Below, in pieces: positions 58,101-64,000 of a stretch of 64,000 nt of DNA (its first letter is position 1; the number at the start of each line of letters is the position of its first letter). The DNA is from Gemmatimonadaceae bacterium (GTDB taxonomy: Bacteria; Gemmatimonadota; Gemmatimonadetes; Gemmatimonadales; Gemmatimonadaceae), in the NCBI GenBank assembly GCA_025930755.1, contig JAICOJ010000004.1, positions 1 through 64,000 on the forward strand, read 5' to 3'. Position numbers and translations under genes: made by a program. The notes below the pieces were generated by a model. It worked only from the letters and a program-made list of their open reading frames with translations, was not told the DNA's origin and searched no databases.

Positions 58101-59786
58101 ACCGTCCGAGGCGGTGTCGAGCTGCGCGAGATGGCCGCGGCCGATGCCGTCCCCGATGCCCTGCGGACGCCGGCGCTCGATCCGCTCGCCGGCCGGCGGG
58201 AGGTGGTGGCGAGGTTCCTGGCCCTTTCGGGGCCCGTGACCGCCGCCGAGCTCATGGCACGATATCCATGGGACGGCGACTGGGTGCGCGCGCGCCTGAC
58301 CGACTGGGAGCGCACTGGGCGGCTCCTGCGCGGCCGCTATCGCCGCGACGTGCGGGAACCGGAGTGGTGCTCGCGCCGTGTCGTGGAGCGCGCACGGCTG
58401 CGCGCGCTGGCGGAGCTCCGGCGGCAGATCGCGGCGGTCGAGATGCCTGCGTTCGCCGCGTTTCTCCAGCGGTGGCAGCACGTCGATCCGCGTCATCGCA
58501 TGACCGGAAGCGAGGGGGTCGAGCGCGCACTCGTGCAACTGCTGGGCATCGCGCGCCCGCCCGAGGGTTGGGAACGGGACTACCTTCCGGCGCGGCTGGA
58601 GCGCTATGAGCCGGCCTGGCTGGCTCAGCTCGGTGCATCCGGGCGTTTCGTGTGGTCCGGGACCCCTCGCCTCGATGCGAGCAGGCGGACAATCGCGCTC
58701 CACGCGCTCCGGTTCGTCGAGCGCGGCTCGGGGTCGCTCTGGATGGCGCCGTCGTCGGACGCGCTTCCGCTGAGCGACCAGGCAAGCGCGACGCGGGCGG
58801 CGCTCGCACGGCACGGCGCGTCGTTTCTCGCCGAGCTGCAGGCGGTGAGCGGCATCTCCATGCTCGGGCTGCGTGATGCCCTGCGGGAGCTCGTCGCCGC
58901 CGGTGAGGTGACGAATGACGCCATCGAGGCGATGCGCGAGGTAACACGCCTGCGGCCCCTGCCTAACCGCACGCGGCCGGGTCCGGACGATCCGACGCGG
59001 TGGCTTCCTCTCGACTATGCCCCGAGTGCGGGGCGACGGGTGGTGCAGCGTCGGATGTCGGTACGACGGCTACCGCGGTGGCGGCGCCCCGATCGCACGG
59101 GATCGGTCTCGGGTTGGGTCGGACGCTGGTCGCTGGTTCGAGCGCCGGGAACCATGGGTGAACCCCCGTCGCCTGAGGACCACGCGGCCGCCATCGCGCG
59201 GCAGTGGCTGGAGCGTTACGGCATTGTCGCGCGCACCTGGTGGCGGCGTGAACGTCCACCGGTGCCGTGGCGCAGCATCTATCTCGAGCTGAAGCGCATG
59301 GAGTTTCGCGGTGAGGTGCGCCGCGGCTACTTCGTGCGCGGGCTGGCGGGTGCGCAGTTCGCGCTCCCGGAGGCGGTGGAGCAGCTGCGTGAGACGGAGC
59401 CTGACGCGGCCGCGCCCTTCGTCGTCGTCGCCGCGAGCGATCCGGCGAATCCCTATACGATCGAGCTGGAAGGTGTCGACATCGATCCGCTGTCGCGGCC
59501 GCGTGGTCGCGGCGCGCTGCTCGTCACGCGTGAGGGACGCGTCGCAATGTCCGTCGAGGGGCGCGGACGACGAATCACAGTCGCGCCATGGATGGTCGAC
59601 GCCGATGTCACGGCCGCTGCGACCGCGCTTCTCGCCCATCTTCGTGCGGCGCGCGCGTTGAGCGCGCGCCCGCGCGACGTCGAGATCGAGACGATCGATG
59701 GAGTGAACGCCGCGGCGATGCGGTGGACCGAGGCGTTCCTGAAGGCGGGATTCAGGCGGGAGACGAGCCGATTGCGCGGGTTCTGA
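55131..59786 (+). CDS. lhr: Large Lhr-family ATP-dependent helicase
   Basis: A 1551-residue superfamily 2 helicase. Walker A is APTGTGKT (48-55) and the DEIH box is at D173-H176, with further motifs LSATVRP and IGRAGHTLG (the arginine-finger motif VI). Residues 1-600 are the helicase core and winged helix, followed by the long Lhr-specific region, and residues 1290-1551 are the C-terminal region of large bacterial Lhr. It probably acts in DNA repair on single-stranded or RNA-DNA substrates. The GTG at 55131 starts MSARGASALR; the frame is uninterrupted. Its 3' end meets heptamer locus G. Confidence 0.92.
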   Translation: MSARGASALRTFHPLVRAWFTETLGSPSEPQRQGWPAIASGDHTLVLAPTGTGKTLAAFLWELNALIVDGLADPLPNAIRILYVSPLKALNNDIQRNLERPLADLRQRFEHAGKVFPDIRVAVRTGDTSASARARMLRKTPHILITTPESLNILLTSTRGRGMFSDVRVVIVDEIHAVAGTKRGVHLALQLERLEALTGRAPQRIGLSATVRPVGEIAWFLAGTSAAQRVPEDRGRGNDARRDDRPAGVRVVDCGLVKQLDIAVRAPVPDLANVGGSVWPKVIPLVLERVRESRTTLVFVNNRAQAEKIAARLNALAEEEIAQPYHGSLARERRLKLELALKAGELRALVATSSLELGIDIGSVDLVIQLQSPKRVTSGLQRIGRAGHTLGETSRGVLVPTFRDDLVEIVAIAEAMREGDVEPTIVPQNALDVLAQTITAMVSVDDWRADDLFALVQRAYPYHRLTRAVFDEVVSMLAGKYPSDIAGELEARITWDRVNGVITGSRASRMLAVISGGMIPDRGLYAVTLPDRTRLGELDEEFVHESRVGDVFQLGSSTWRIATIERDRVIVHPAPGAPARMPFWHGEYGARAVGMARRVGAVRRLETPSATSPGASNVSVDEASRTSLEHYVAEQRAATGAVPDERTIVVEYFRDDLGAWRIVLHSIFGGRVNAPWGMALAQRLREALTASMSGPSEPGVTRIDIQVQTTDDGVMLRLPDLGGAPPVDRVLGLTADEARRRVIEEVGTTSLFGARFRMNAARALLLPRGTARRRMPLWLQRLKAADLLETVRSWPEFPILVETYREVLRDAFDLEALLDVLKEIAAGRIAVRVVETAQPSPFAASLQFGFVMDWLYGDDTPRAERRAALLAVDRALLDDVMLVEGADDDLREAIEALLAIRRGTAPHRRARSADELAQLIDRAGDLTAVEVRERIAEPGDWKRGDPLDELLETGRVIAVPVVTQRAREWRFILTEDYPRFAAALGTESLGTVRGGVELREMAAADAVPDALRTPALDPLAGRREVVARFLALSGPVTAAELMARYPWDGDWVRARLTDWERTGRLLRGRYRRDVREPEWCSRRVVERARLRALAELRRQIAAVEMPAFAAFLQRWQHVDPRHRMTGSEGVERALVQLLGIARPPEGWERDYLPARLERYEPAWLAQLGASGRFVWSGTPRLDASRRTIALHALRFVERGSGSLWMAPSSDALPLSDQASATRAALARHGASFLAELQAVSGISMLGLRDALRELVAAGEVTNDAIEAMREVTRLRPLPNRTRPGPDDPTRWLPLDYAPSAGRRVVQRRMSVRRLPRWRRPDRTGSVSGWVGRWSLVRAPGTMGEPPSPEDHAAAIARQWLERYGIVARTWWRRERPPVPWRSIYLELKRMEFRGEVRRGYFVRGLAGAQFALPEAVEQLRETEPDAAAPFVVVAASDPANPYTIELEGVDIDPLSRPRGRGALLVTREGRVAMSVEGRGRRITVAPWMVDADVTAAATALLAHLRAARALSARPRDVEIETIDGVNAAAMRWTEAFLKAGFRRETSRLRGF

Positions 59787-59804
59787 TTCCTTGGGAACGG
59801 CAAG

Positions 59805-59986
59805 GATTCAGAGTTCAGACTTCCGATTGCCGGCTGTCTGCATCCACCCACGGAGCAATCTGGTCCTTCCCGCGGGATCCGCGTCTCTCCTGTACCTGGA
59901 TGCCGGCCTCGCACAATCGCGACGGGGCTCAAAGCAGCTACGGGGAGCCGCACTGGCTCCCCGTTTGGTTGCTGAATTTTGAAATC
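59805..59986. repeat. Degenerate heptamer arms around a terminator (locus G)
   Basis: Left units ATTCAGA, GTTCAGA, CTTCCGA (59806-59826) are partly complementary to TGAATTTTGAAATC (59973-59986) over about 14 bases with a bulge. A 10-bp stem ACGGGGAGCC/GGCTCCCCGT (59940-59949 with 59955-59964) forms the terminator. This lies in the 219-base gap between the convergent Lhr and MerR genes. The middle of the gap (59827-59939) shows nothing else I can identify. Confidence 0.7.
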
Positions 59987-60005
59987 GATGTCTTTCCTTA
60001 TCGCT

Positions 60006-60554
60006 CTACCGTATATCCTCGCGCCCGAGGGCCGCTCGAACCGCCTCGCGAATCGCGACGACCGCCGTTGATGATGACGCTGGCGAATCGTCGCGCACGT
60101 GCAGCTCGATGCCGTCCGCGACGTGCACGCGGCGCCACACACCATCGAGCTCTCCGTCGCGGACGACCGCGATGTCCGACCCCGCGCCAAGTGCGGGAGC
60201 GAGCGCAGTGGCGACGCGTCGCTCGAGGGCATCGCCTGTCAGCTCGACGAGCTCCGGCTTGATGCGCTCCAGCGTCTGTCCCTCCCGCTGCCGGATCTTG
60301 ATGTGAAGCAGCTGGAGCAGATGGCGATACCCATAGGTCGCCGCCGTGCCGGTGCCCTCGGGACGGTCGAGCAGCCCGTTGGCGACGTAGAACCGAATGG
60401 CGCGTGCACTGAGCGACGCGCGGGCGGCGGCGTTGGTCGGACGCATCGCGGCGGCATCGACGAGCGCGGTGGCGTGCGCGGCGAGTCCGCGCGCGTTCCA
60501 CGGCGCGTGGCGCGCGTGGGCGCGGAGCAGGGCAACGGGCGATGAATCCGCCAT
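60006..60554 (-). CDS. MerR-family transcription regulator
   Basis: A 182-residue regulator. The N-terminal about 45 residues (ARHAPWNARGLAAHATALVD) precede a MerR-like winged helix at about 45-110 (LSARAIRFYVANGLLDRPEG, YGYRHLLQLLHIKIRQREG, QTLERIKPELV). The rest (GDALERRVATALAPALGAG) is an effector-like helical and beta part (VRDGELDGVWRRVHVADGI). The effector is unknown, and the cysteine ligands of metal-sensing MerR proteins are absent. It has no close neighbour on its strand upstream. Confidence 0.75.
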   Translation of the reverse strand: MADSSPVALLRAHARHAPWNARGLAAHATALVDAAAMRPTNAAARASLSARAIRFYVANGLLDRPEGTGTAATYGYRHLLQLLHIKIRQREGQTLERIKPELVELTGDALERRVATALAPALGAGSDIAVVRDGELDGVWRRVHVADGIELHVRDDSPASSSTAVVAIREAVRAALGREDIR

Positions 60555-60603
60555 GGTCGGAAGGTACGGCGAACGACTTCGGCGTGCCAGCTAGCGTCAG
60601 TCG

Positions 60604-61569
60604 TTACGCGCCCTCAGCGAGGAATCGTATGACGACCCCGTTGAACTCCGCCGACTGTTCGTCGTGCGGAACCATGCCGGCCGGATCGAGAATCGTGAGC
60701 TGAAAGGCTGGGTTGAGAGCCATGAACCCGCGGGCGTCCTCCACCGGCGTCTCGACCGCCTGCTCTCCCCACACGAGGAGTACTGGTTGGCGAAGACGTC
60801 GAACGGCGCCACGTACATCCAGGTTGAGGTGGCCCGAAAGATAGGCGGCCGGCGCATGACGTGCGCCGGGCTGATGCGCGGCGCGGTGATAGATGCTCAC
60901 CAGCTCCGGGGTCACGAAGTCCAGATCGACATACGCGCGCTCGAGCCAGTACCGGATGCTGCGTCGAGACGCGAGCGCGTTGAACACGGCCGCACCCATG
61001 AGGGGCGCATCGACGACCAGGCGCGCGACGTCCCCGCCGGTCGTTGCGGCACTGTTGCGCCTCACGAGCCCGGTGGGCTCAATGAGCACCAGTGAGGGAT
61101 ACTGTCCCGGATCGCGCGCACCGAGGACGGCGACGTAGGCGGCGGTGAGGGACGACGCGATGAGCGTTGTCGGCTCTCCAATGACCTGTCGCGCGAAATC
61201 ATCGATGAGACGTGTGTAGAGACGCGCGCTGTACCTCACTTGCGGGCGATCCGACATGCCGAAGCCGAGGAGATCGAGCGCGTACACGTCGTGTCCCTCG
61301 GCGAGGGCATCGACGTTCGACCGCCACTCGTAGGACCAGGCGGCGGTGTGAATGCTGTGGAGCAAGAGCAGTGGCCGGCCTTTGCGCGTGCGCGCCTTGC
61401 GGTGCGCATAGAAGAGCCGGCGTCCGCGCCAGTCGAACCACTTGTCCTCGCCGCCGAGGAGATTCTCGAGGGGCGCGACGCCGCGCGTGGCGAGCGCATT
61501 CAGTGTCGCGGCCGCGCCGATCGCCGCGCCGCTGGCGAGCAGGGCGCGGCGCCACGACGGAAGCCTCAC
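60604..61569 (-). CDS. Alpha/beta hydrolase with Tat-like signal
   Basis: A 321-residue hydrolase. The GTG at 61569 overlaps the kinase stop (GTGA) and gives SWRRALLASGAAIGAAATL, a possible twin-arginine signal. The core contains HSIHTAAWSYEWRSNVDAL, then LLGFGMSDRP, IASSLTAAYVAVLGA at the nucleophile elbow, VWGEQAVETP and a late His in MVPHDEQSAEF. The elbow lacks the GxSxG pattern: it reads A-S-S-L-T, which makes catalysis less certain. It is translationally coupled to the degenerate histidine kinase upstream. Confidence 0.75.
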   Translation of the reverse strand: MRLPSWRRALLASGAAIGAAATLNALATRGVAPLENLLGGEDKWFDWRGRRLFYAHRKARTRKGRPLLLLHSIHTAAWSYEWRSNVDALAEGHDVYALDLLGFGMSDRPQVRYSARLYTRLIDDFARQVIGEPTTLIASSLTAAYVAVLGARDPGQYPSLVLIEPTGLVRRNSAATTGGDVARLVVDAPLMGAAVFNALASRRSIRYWLERAYVDLDFVTPELVSIYHRAAHQPGARHAPAAYLSGHLNLDVRGAVRRLRQPVLLVWGEQAVETPVEDARGFMALNPAFQLTILDPAGMVPHDEQSAEFNGVVIRFLAEGA

Positions 61570-62762
61570 GCGCCGCCCGGCTCCGAGGCGGCGCCCTTGC
61601 CTGACGACGCCGGCTTCACCGCCACGGCTCGCTCGATGGGGCGTGATGTCGCCTTGCGCGCCCGCGGCGGCGTGCGCTCCGGTGCCGACCCGGGGAGCGT
61701 GATACGAACGGTCGTGCCTCGTTCGGCATCGCTGTCGATCCCGATCGATCCGCCGTGCTCCTCGATGATGCGCCGCGCCAGCGCGAGAGCGATGCCGCTT
61801 CCCCCCCGGCGCACGGGGGAGAAGATGTCGAACGCGCGGGTCAGCTCCGCAGGCGGTATGGGCGGTCCGGCATGGGTGATGGCGCAGCGCCACCGTCCGC
61901 GAGTCTGCGTTTCCGAGATGAGCTTCAAGTCCGATCCCTGCGGGGCGCCATCGGCGGCGTGCGCGAGCAGGGTAACGAACGCCTGCGAAAGCTGCGCGGA
62001 ATCGAGATCGCACGTGGCGTGTTGCTTCGGCCGCTCGCGCGTCACCTGCAGCGAGCGGCTCTCGAGCACCCCGCGATGCGTCTGAAGCACGTCATCCCAC
62101 ACCCGATCGGGATCACCCGGTTCGAGACGGGGCGCGTGTACGCTTCCGTACTCGAGCAGATCCGTCACCATGCCGTTCAGCCGCTCTACCTCTCGCAGAA
62201 TGCGGCCGATGTTCCGCTCGAGCACCGGATCTTCACGGGCCCGAAAGCGCAGGAGCTGCGCAGCGGATGAGAGACCAAACAGGGGATTGCGAAGCTCATT
62301 GGCAATGCCGGTGACGATCGTCGCTGCCGCCTCGAGCTCCTCGCGGTGCTGCACGCGGCCGAGGTGGCGCGCGTGCTCGATGGCGACCGCGGCCTCGTCT
62401 GCAATCGCCGCCAGCTCACGTTCCGCGCGCGCGAGAATCGCACTCGAATCGACGTCTTCCGCGAGCACCACCATCGCGCCGACGAGGCCGGATGGCGCAA
62501 GCATCGGCGCGGTGAGCTCCTGTCCGCGAGGTGTGCGATGCATGAGGACGCGTCCAGCCGCCAGCGCCTCCAGGCCATGCTCGCGCACGCGCTCCTCGAG
62601 CGCTTCGCGCTCGGCATCGTATCCGACGGCGTGCGCGATGCGGAGCCGCGTGGATCCCTCGTCGGAGATGGCGAACGCGATCGCCTCCGCGCGCATCGTC
62701 TGGCGGATGCGGCGCGCGAGCTCCTGCGTCAACCGCTCGAGCTCGAGATCGAAGACGCTCAT
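61566..62762 (-). CDS. Degenerate sensor histidine kinase (pseudokinase)
   Basis: A 398-residue protein with the layout of a sensor kinase. Residues 1-140 are a GAF-like domain (FAISDEGSTRLRIAHAVGY), residues 145-210 a dimerisation helix pair and residues 225-360 an HATPase domain. The phosphoacceptor His is replaced by N155 in GIANELRNPL, the N-box Asn by H268 (LLAHAADG), and the G1-box Asp by H297 (THAGPPIPP). The G2 glycines (GGSGIALALA) remain. The combination suggests it binds but does not autophosphorylate; it could act as a partner or regulator. The GTG of the hydrolase gene overlaps its stop. Confidence 0.8.
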   Translation of the reverse strand: MSVFDLELERLTQELARRIRQTMRAEAIAFAISDEGSTRLRIAHAVGYDAEREALEERVREHGLEALAAGRVLMHRTPRGQELTAPMLAPSGLVGAMVVLAEDVDSSAILARAERELAAIADEAAVAIEHARHLGRVQHREELEAAATIVTGIANELRNPLFGLSSAAQLLRFRAREDPVLERNIGRILREVERLNGMVTDLLEYGSVHAPRLEPGDPDRVWDDVLQTHRGVLESRSLQVTRERPKQHATCDLDSAQLSQAFVTLLAHAADGAPQGSDLKLISETQTRGRWRCAITHAGPPIPPAELTRAFDIFSPVRRGGSGIALALARRIIEEHGGSIGIDSDAERGTTVRITLPGSAPERTPPRARKATSRPIERAVAVKPASSGKGAASEPGGA

Positions 62763-62796
62763 TCAGAGCAGGTCATAACGTTTTGCACTGCGAAGT

Positions 62797-62845
62797 GATC
62801 GAGGGCCGGGGCAGGGGTGTCAGGACCCTGCCCCGGCCCTCGATC
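62797..62845 (-). terminator. Long-stem terminator of the tripartite protein gene
   Basis: A perfect 20-bp stem (62797-62816 with 62826-62845) closes a 9-base loop, just past the 3' end of the minus-strand gene at 62861. No strong T tract follows on that strand. Confidence 0.8.
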
Positions 62846-62860
62846 GAGATCACGCTGCGA

Positions 62861-63745
62861 TCAGCGGCGCGAGCGCTTGCGCGCGCCGCCGCGGCCGGGG
62901 TTCTTCTTGCCGCGCGTCCGGGCGCCGCCGGCCTTCTTCGCGCTGCCCGTGCGACGCTTTGCGCCGCCACTCTTCCGAGCGCCGCCGCCCTTGCGACCGC
63001 GGCTGCCGCCGCCGGCCTTGGAGCGCGCGCCGCCAGCTTTCTTCTTGCCACCGCCGCTCTTCCGGGCACCCGTCTTCGCGGCCGACTTCTTTCTGGCCGA
63101 GCCGCCGCTCTTCGCCGCGGACTTGCGAGCGCCGCCGCCGGCTGTGGCTCCGCCGCCGCCGCTGCGCGAGCTCGTCGCGCCCCCGCCCATCCCTCCCGGC
63201 GAGGCCGGACGAGCACCTCCTGCCATACCCGAGGCAGTCATCGATCCGCCGGTGGTCGTGCCACCACGTGTGGCTCCAGCGCCGCTGCCGCCCCCACCGC
63301 CGCTTCCAGGCCTGGAGGCACCGCCCCCTCCGCCCGCTCCTCCCGCCCCACCCGAACGCGCTGCACCGCCGCCGCCCATCCCCCCGCCCCCGCCCGGACG
63401 CGATCCGCCACCTGCACCACCGCCGGCCGCTCCGCCGCCACCTCGCGGCGCGCCACCCGCGCCGCCACGGCCGGCGCCGCCGCCACGGGGCGTCGCAAAC
63501 TCCTCTTCCTCCTCTAATTCATCGACTGACCCGGCGTCATCGTCCTCGTCCAGGTCGTCGTCGTCATCCTCGGCGCTATCCCAGAGGTCGTCGCCGTCGT
63601 GTTTCGTCATCCCCCAGCCGCTCCCCTCCTCGTCATCATCGTCGTCGTACGAGCTCCCGCCACCACCGCCGTAGCCTGGCTCGTCCGAGTCATCATCGCG
63701 GTCGGAGAAGAAAAGCTCCTCGTTCGACTCATCACCGCGCCGCAT
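62861..63745 (-). CDS. Acidic / Gly-rich / basic tripartite protein
   Basis: A 294-residue low-complexity protein. Residues 1-82 are Asp/Glu-rich (YDDDDDEEG, EDDDDDLDEDDD, ELEEEEEF). Residues 83-195 are almost only Gly with Ala, Ser, Arg and Pro. Residues 196-294 are Lys/Arg/Ala/Gly-rich, like histone H1 (ARKSAAKSGGSARKKSAAK, KGGGARKSGGAKRRTG). A long stem-loop terminator follows. Such a charge gradient suits a nucleic-acid or condensate-forming protein. Translation is supported by the three-part design and an intact frame; no function can be assigned. ATG at 63745. Confidence 0.7.
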   Translation of the reverse strand: MRRGDESNEELFFSDRDDDSDEPGYGGGGGSSYDDDDDEEGSGWGMTKHDGDDLWDSAEDDDDDLDEDDDAGSVDELEEEEEFATPRGGGAGRGGAGGAPRGGGGAAGGGAGGGSRPGGGGGMGGGGAARSGGAGGAGGGGGASRPGSGGGGGSGAGATRGGTTTGGSMTASGMAGGARPASPGGMGGGATSSRSGGGGATAGGGARKSAAKSGGSARKKSAAKTGARKSGGGKKKAGGARSKAGGGSRGRKGGGARKSGGAKRRTGSAKKAGGARTRGKKNPGRGGARKRSRR

Positions 63746-63937
63746 GTCTGCCTCCTGAGGGTATGTGGTGCGCGACCTCGAAAGTCACGCGGACTGCGCT
63801 CGTTCAGTGTGCGGCTGCGCGCTGCACGACATGTGCCTCGTGCGCCGTGCACACTGCATCCGCGACGCTGCTATACAACACCCGGGGAGTTCCGTCAAGG
63901 CGGGATTGTTTCTCGGTACGGCAAAGACGTCGGATTT
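63746..63937. other. Upstream region of the tripartite protein gene
   Basis: About 190 bases with no gene. They must hold the promoter of the tripartite gene on the minus strand, but no clear hexamer pair is seen. There is no second coding frame of note. Confidence 0.35.
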
Positions 63938-63994
63938 CAGAATAGAGAATACAGAATTCAGAAACGGACACGGGGAGCCAAGGTCGGCTCCCCG
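63938..63994. repeat. Heptamer array and hairpin at window edge (locus H)
   Basis: Units CAGAATA, GAGAATA, CAGAATT, CAGAAAC (63938-63965) precede a 9-bp stem CGGGGAGCC/GGCTCCCCG (63971-63979 with 63986-63994). The hairpin is almost the same as that of locus G. The complementary arm would lie outside the window. Confidence 0.7.
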
Positions 63995-64000
63995 CGGGTT

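Noticed and set aside
55131..59786. Possible frame break in the large helicase because of its 1551-residue length
   Set aside because: The frame is uninterrupted, and large bacterial Lhr proteins are about this long.
62817..63700. Proline-rich plus-strand frames opposite the tripartite protein gene
   Set aside because: They mirror the glycine-rich codons of the minus-strand gene; only that strand gives a plausible three-part charge design with a terminator.

Overview
The window is a high-GC, gene-dense chromosomal segment with 58 likely protein genes. I see no rRNA, tRNA, transposase or CRISPR array. Gene style (many lipoproteins and outer-membrane barrels, lysine-rich H1-like proteins, Ku with a split LigD, GTG starts, 4-base start/stop overlaps) suggests a Gram-negative soil-type bacterium. 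I would guess Gemmatimonadota, but this is inference from style and gene content; no rRNA is present to prove it.

Region 1 (1-6007). The tail of a cold-shock protein and an OmpA/Pal-type lipoprotein are followed by a bacteriocin-like cassette: two small precursors with double-glycine leaders, a CPBP-family membrane protease, an HlyD-type adaptor and a peptidase-containing ABC exporter. This is the most complete special-function system in the window.

Region 2 (6017-12505). Arginine biosynthesis: argR, argG and argH on the minus strand and argC-argB-argD on the plus strand. Candidate ArgR operators overlap the argG and argC promoters.

Region 3 (12544-24244). Envelope and secreted proteins: three beta-barrel proteins (one fused to an NlpC/P60 hydrolase), an amidohydrolase lipoprotein, an alkaline-phosphatase-superfamily enzyme, an Smr-domain protein, an M28 peptidase, a small lipoprotein and an EamA permease.

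Region 4 (24241-38909). A membrane protein with an iron-only-hydrogenase-like domain next to a divergent Crp/Fnr regulator; an alpha/beta hydrolase; an amidase; an H1-like protein; a metallo-beta-lactamase-fold hydrolase with an unusual C-terminal domain; an aldo/keto reductase; a fatty-acid desaturase; a YggX-M48-GH3 operon; an NrtR-type Nudix regulator; two unknown genes; and a stand-alone copy of the C-terminal domain found on the MBL-fold protein.

Region 5 (38966-51793). An NlpC/P60 hydrolase, the NHEJ operon (Ku, LigD ligase, LigD polymerase), a cold-shock protein, zinc-ribbon proteins, lipoproteins, a TPR/HD-GYP signalling protein, an SPFH protein, a TolB-like beta-propeller and an S41 protease.

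Region 6 (51832-64000). A plasmid-replication-initiator-like gene, an SDR oxidoreductase, a phospholipase D-family protein, a 1551-residue Lhr-type helicase, a MerR regulator, an alpha/beta hydrolase coupled to a degenerate histidine kinase, and an acidic/Gly-rich/basic protein.

The strongest non-coding signal is a family of 7-base tandem repeats at eight loci. The unit sequence differs between loci, but the arrays lie at the 3' ends of genes and at most loci form inverted arms around a terminator hairpin.
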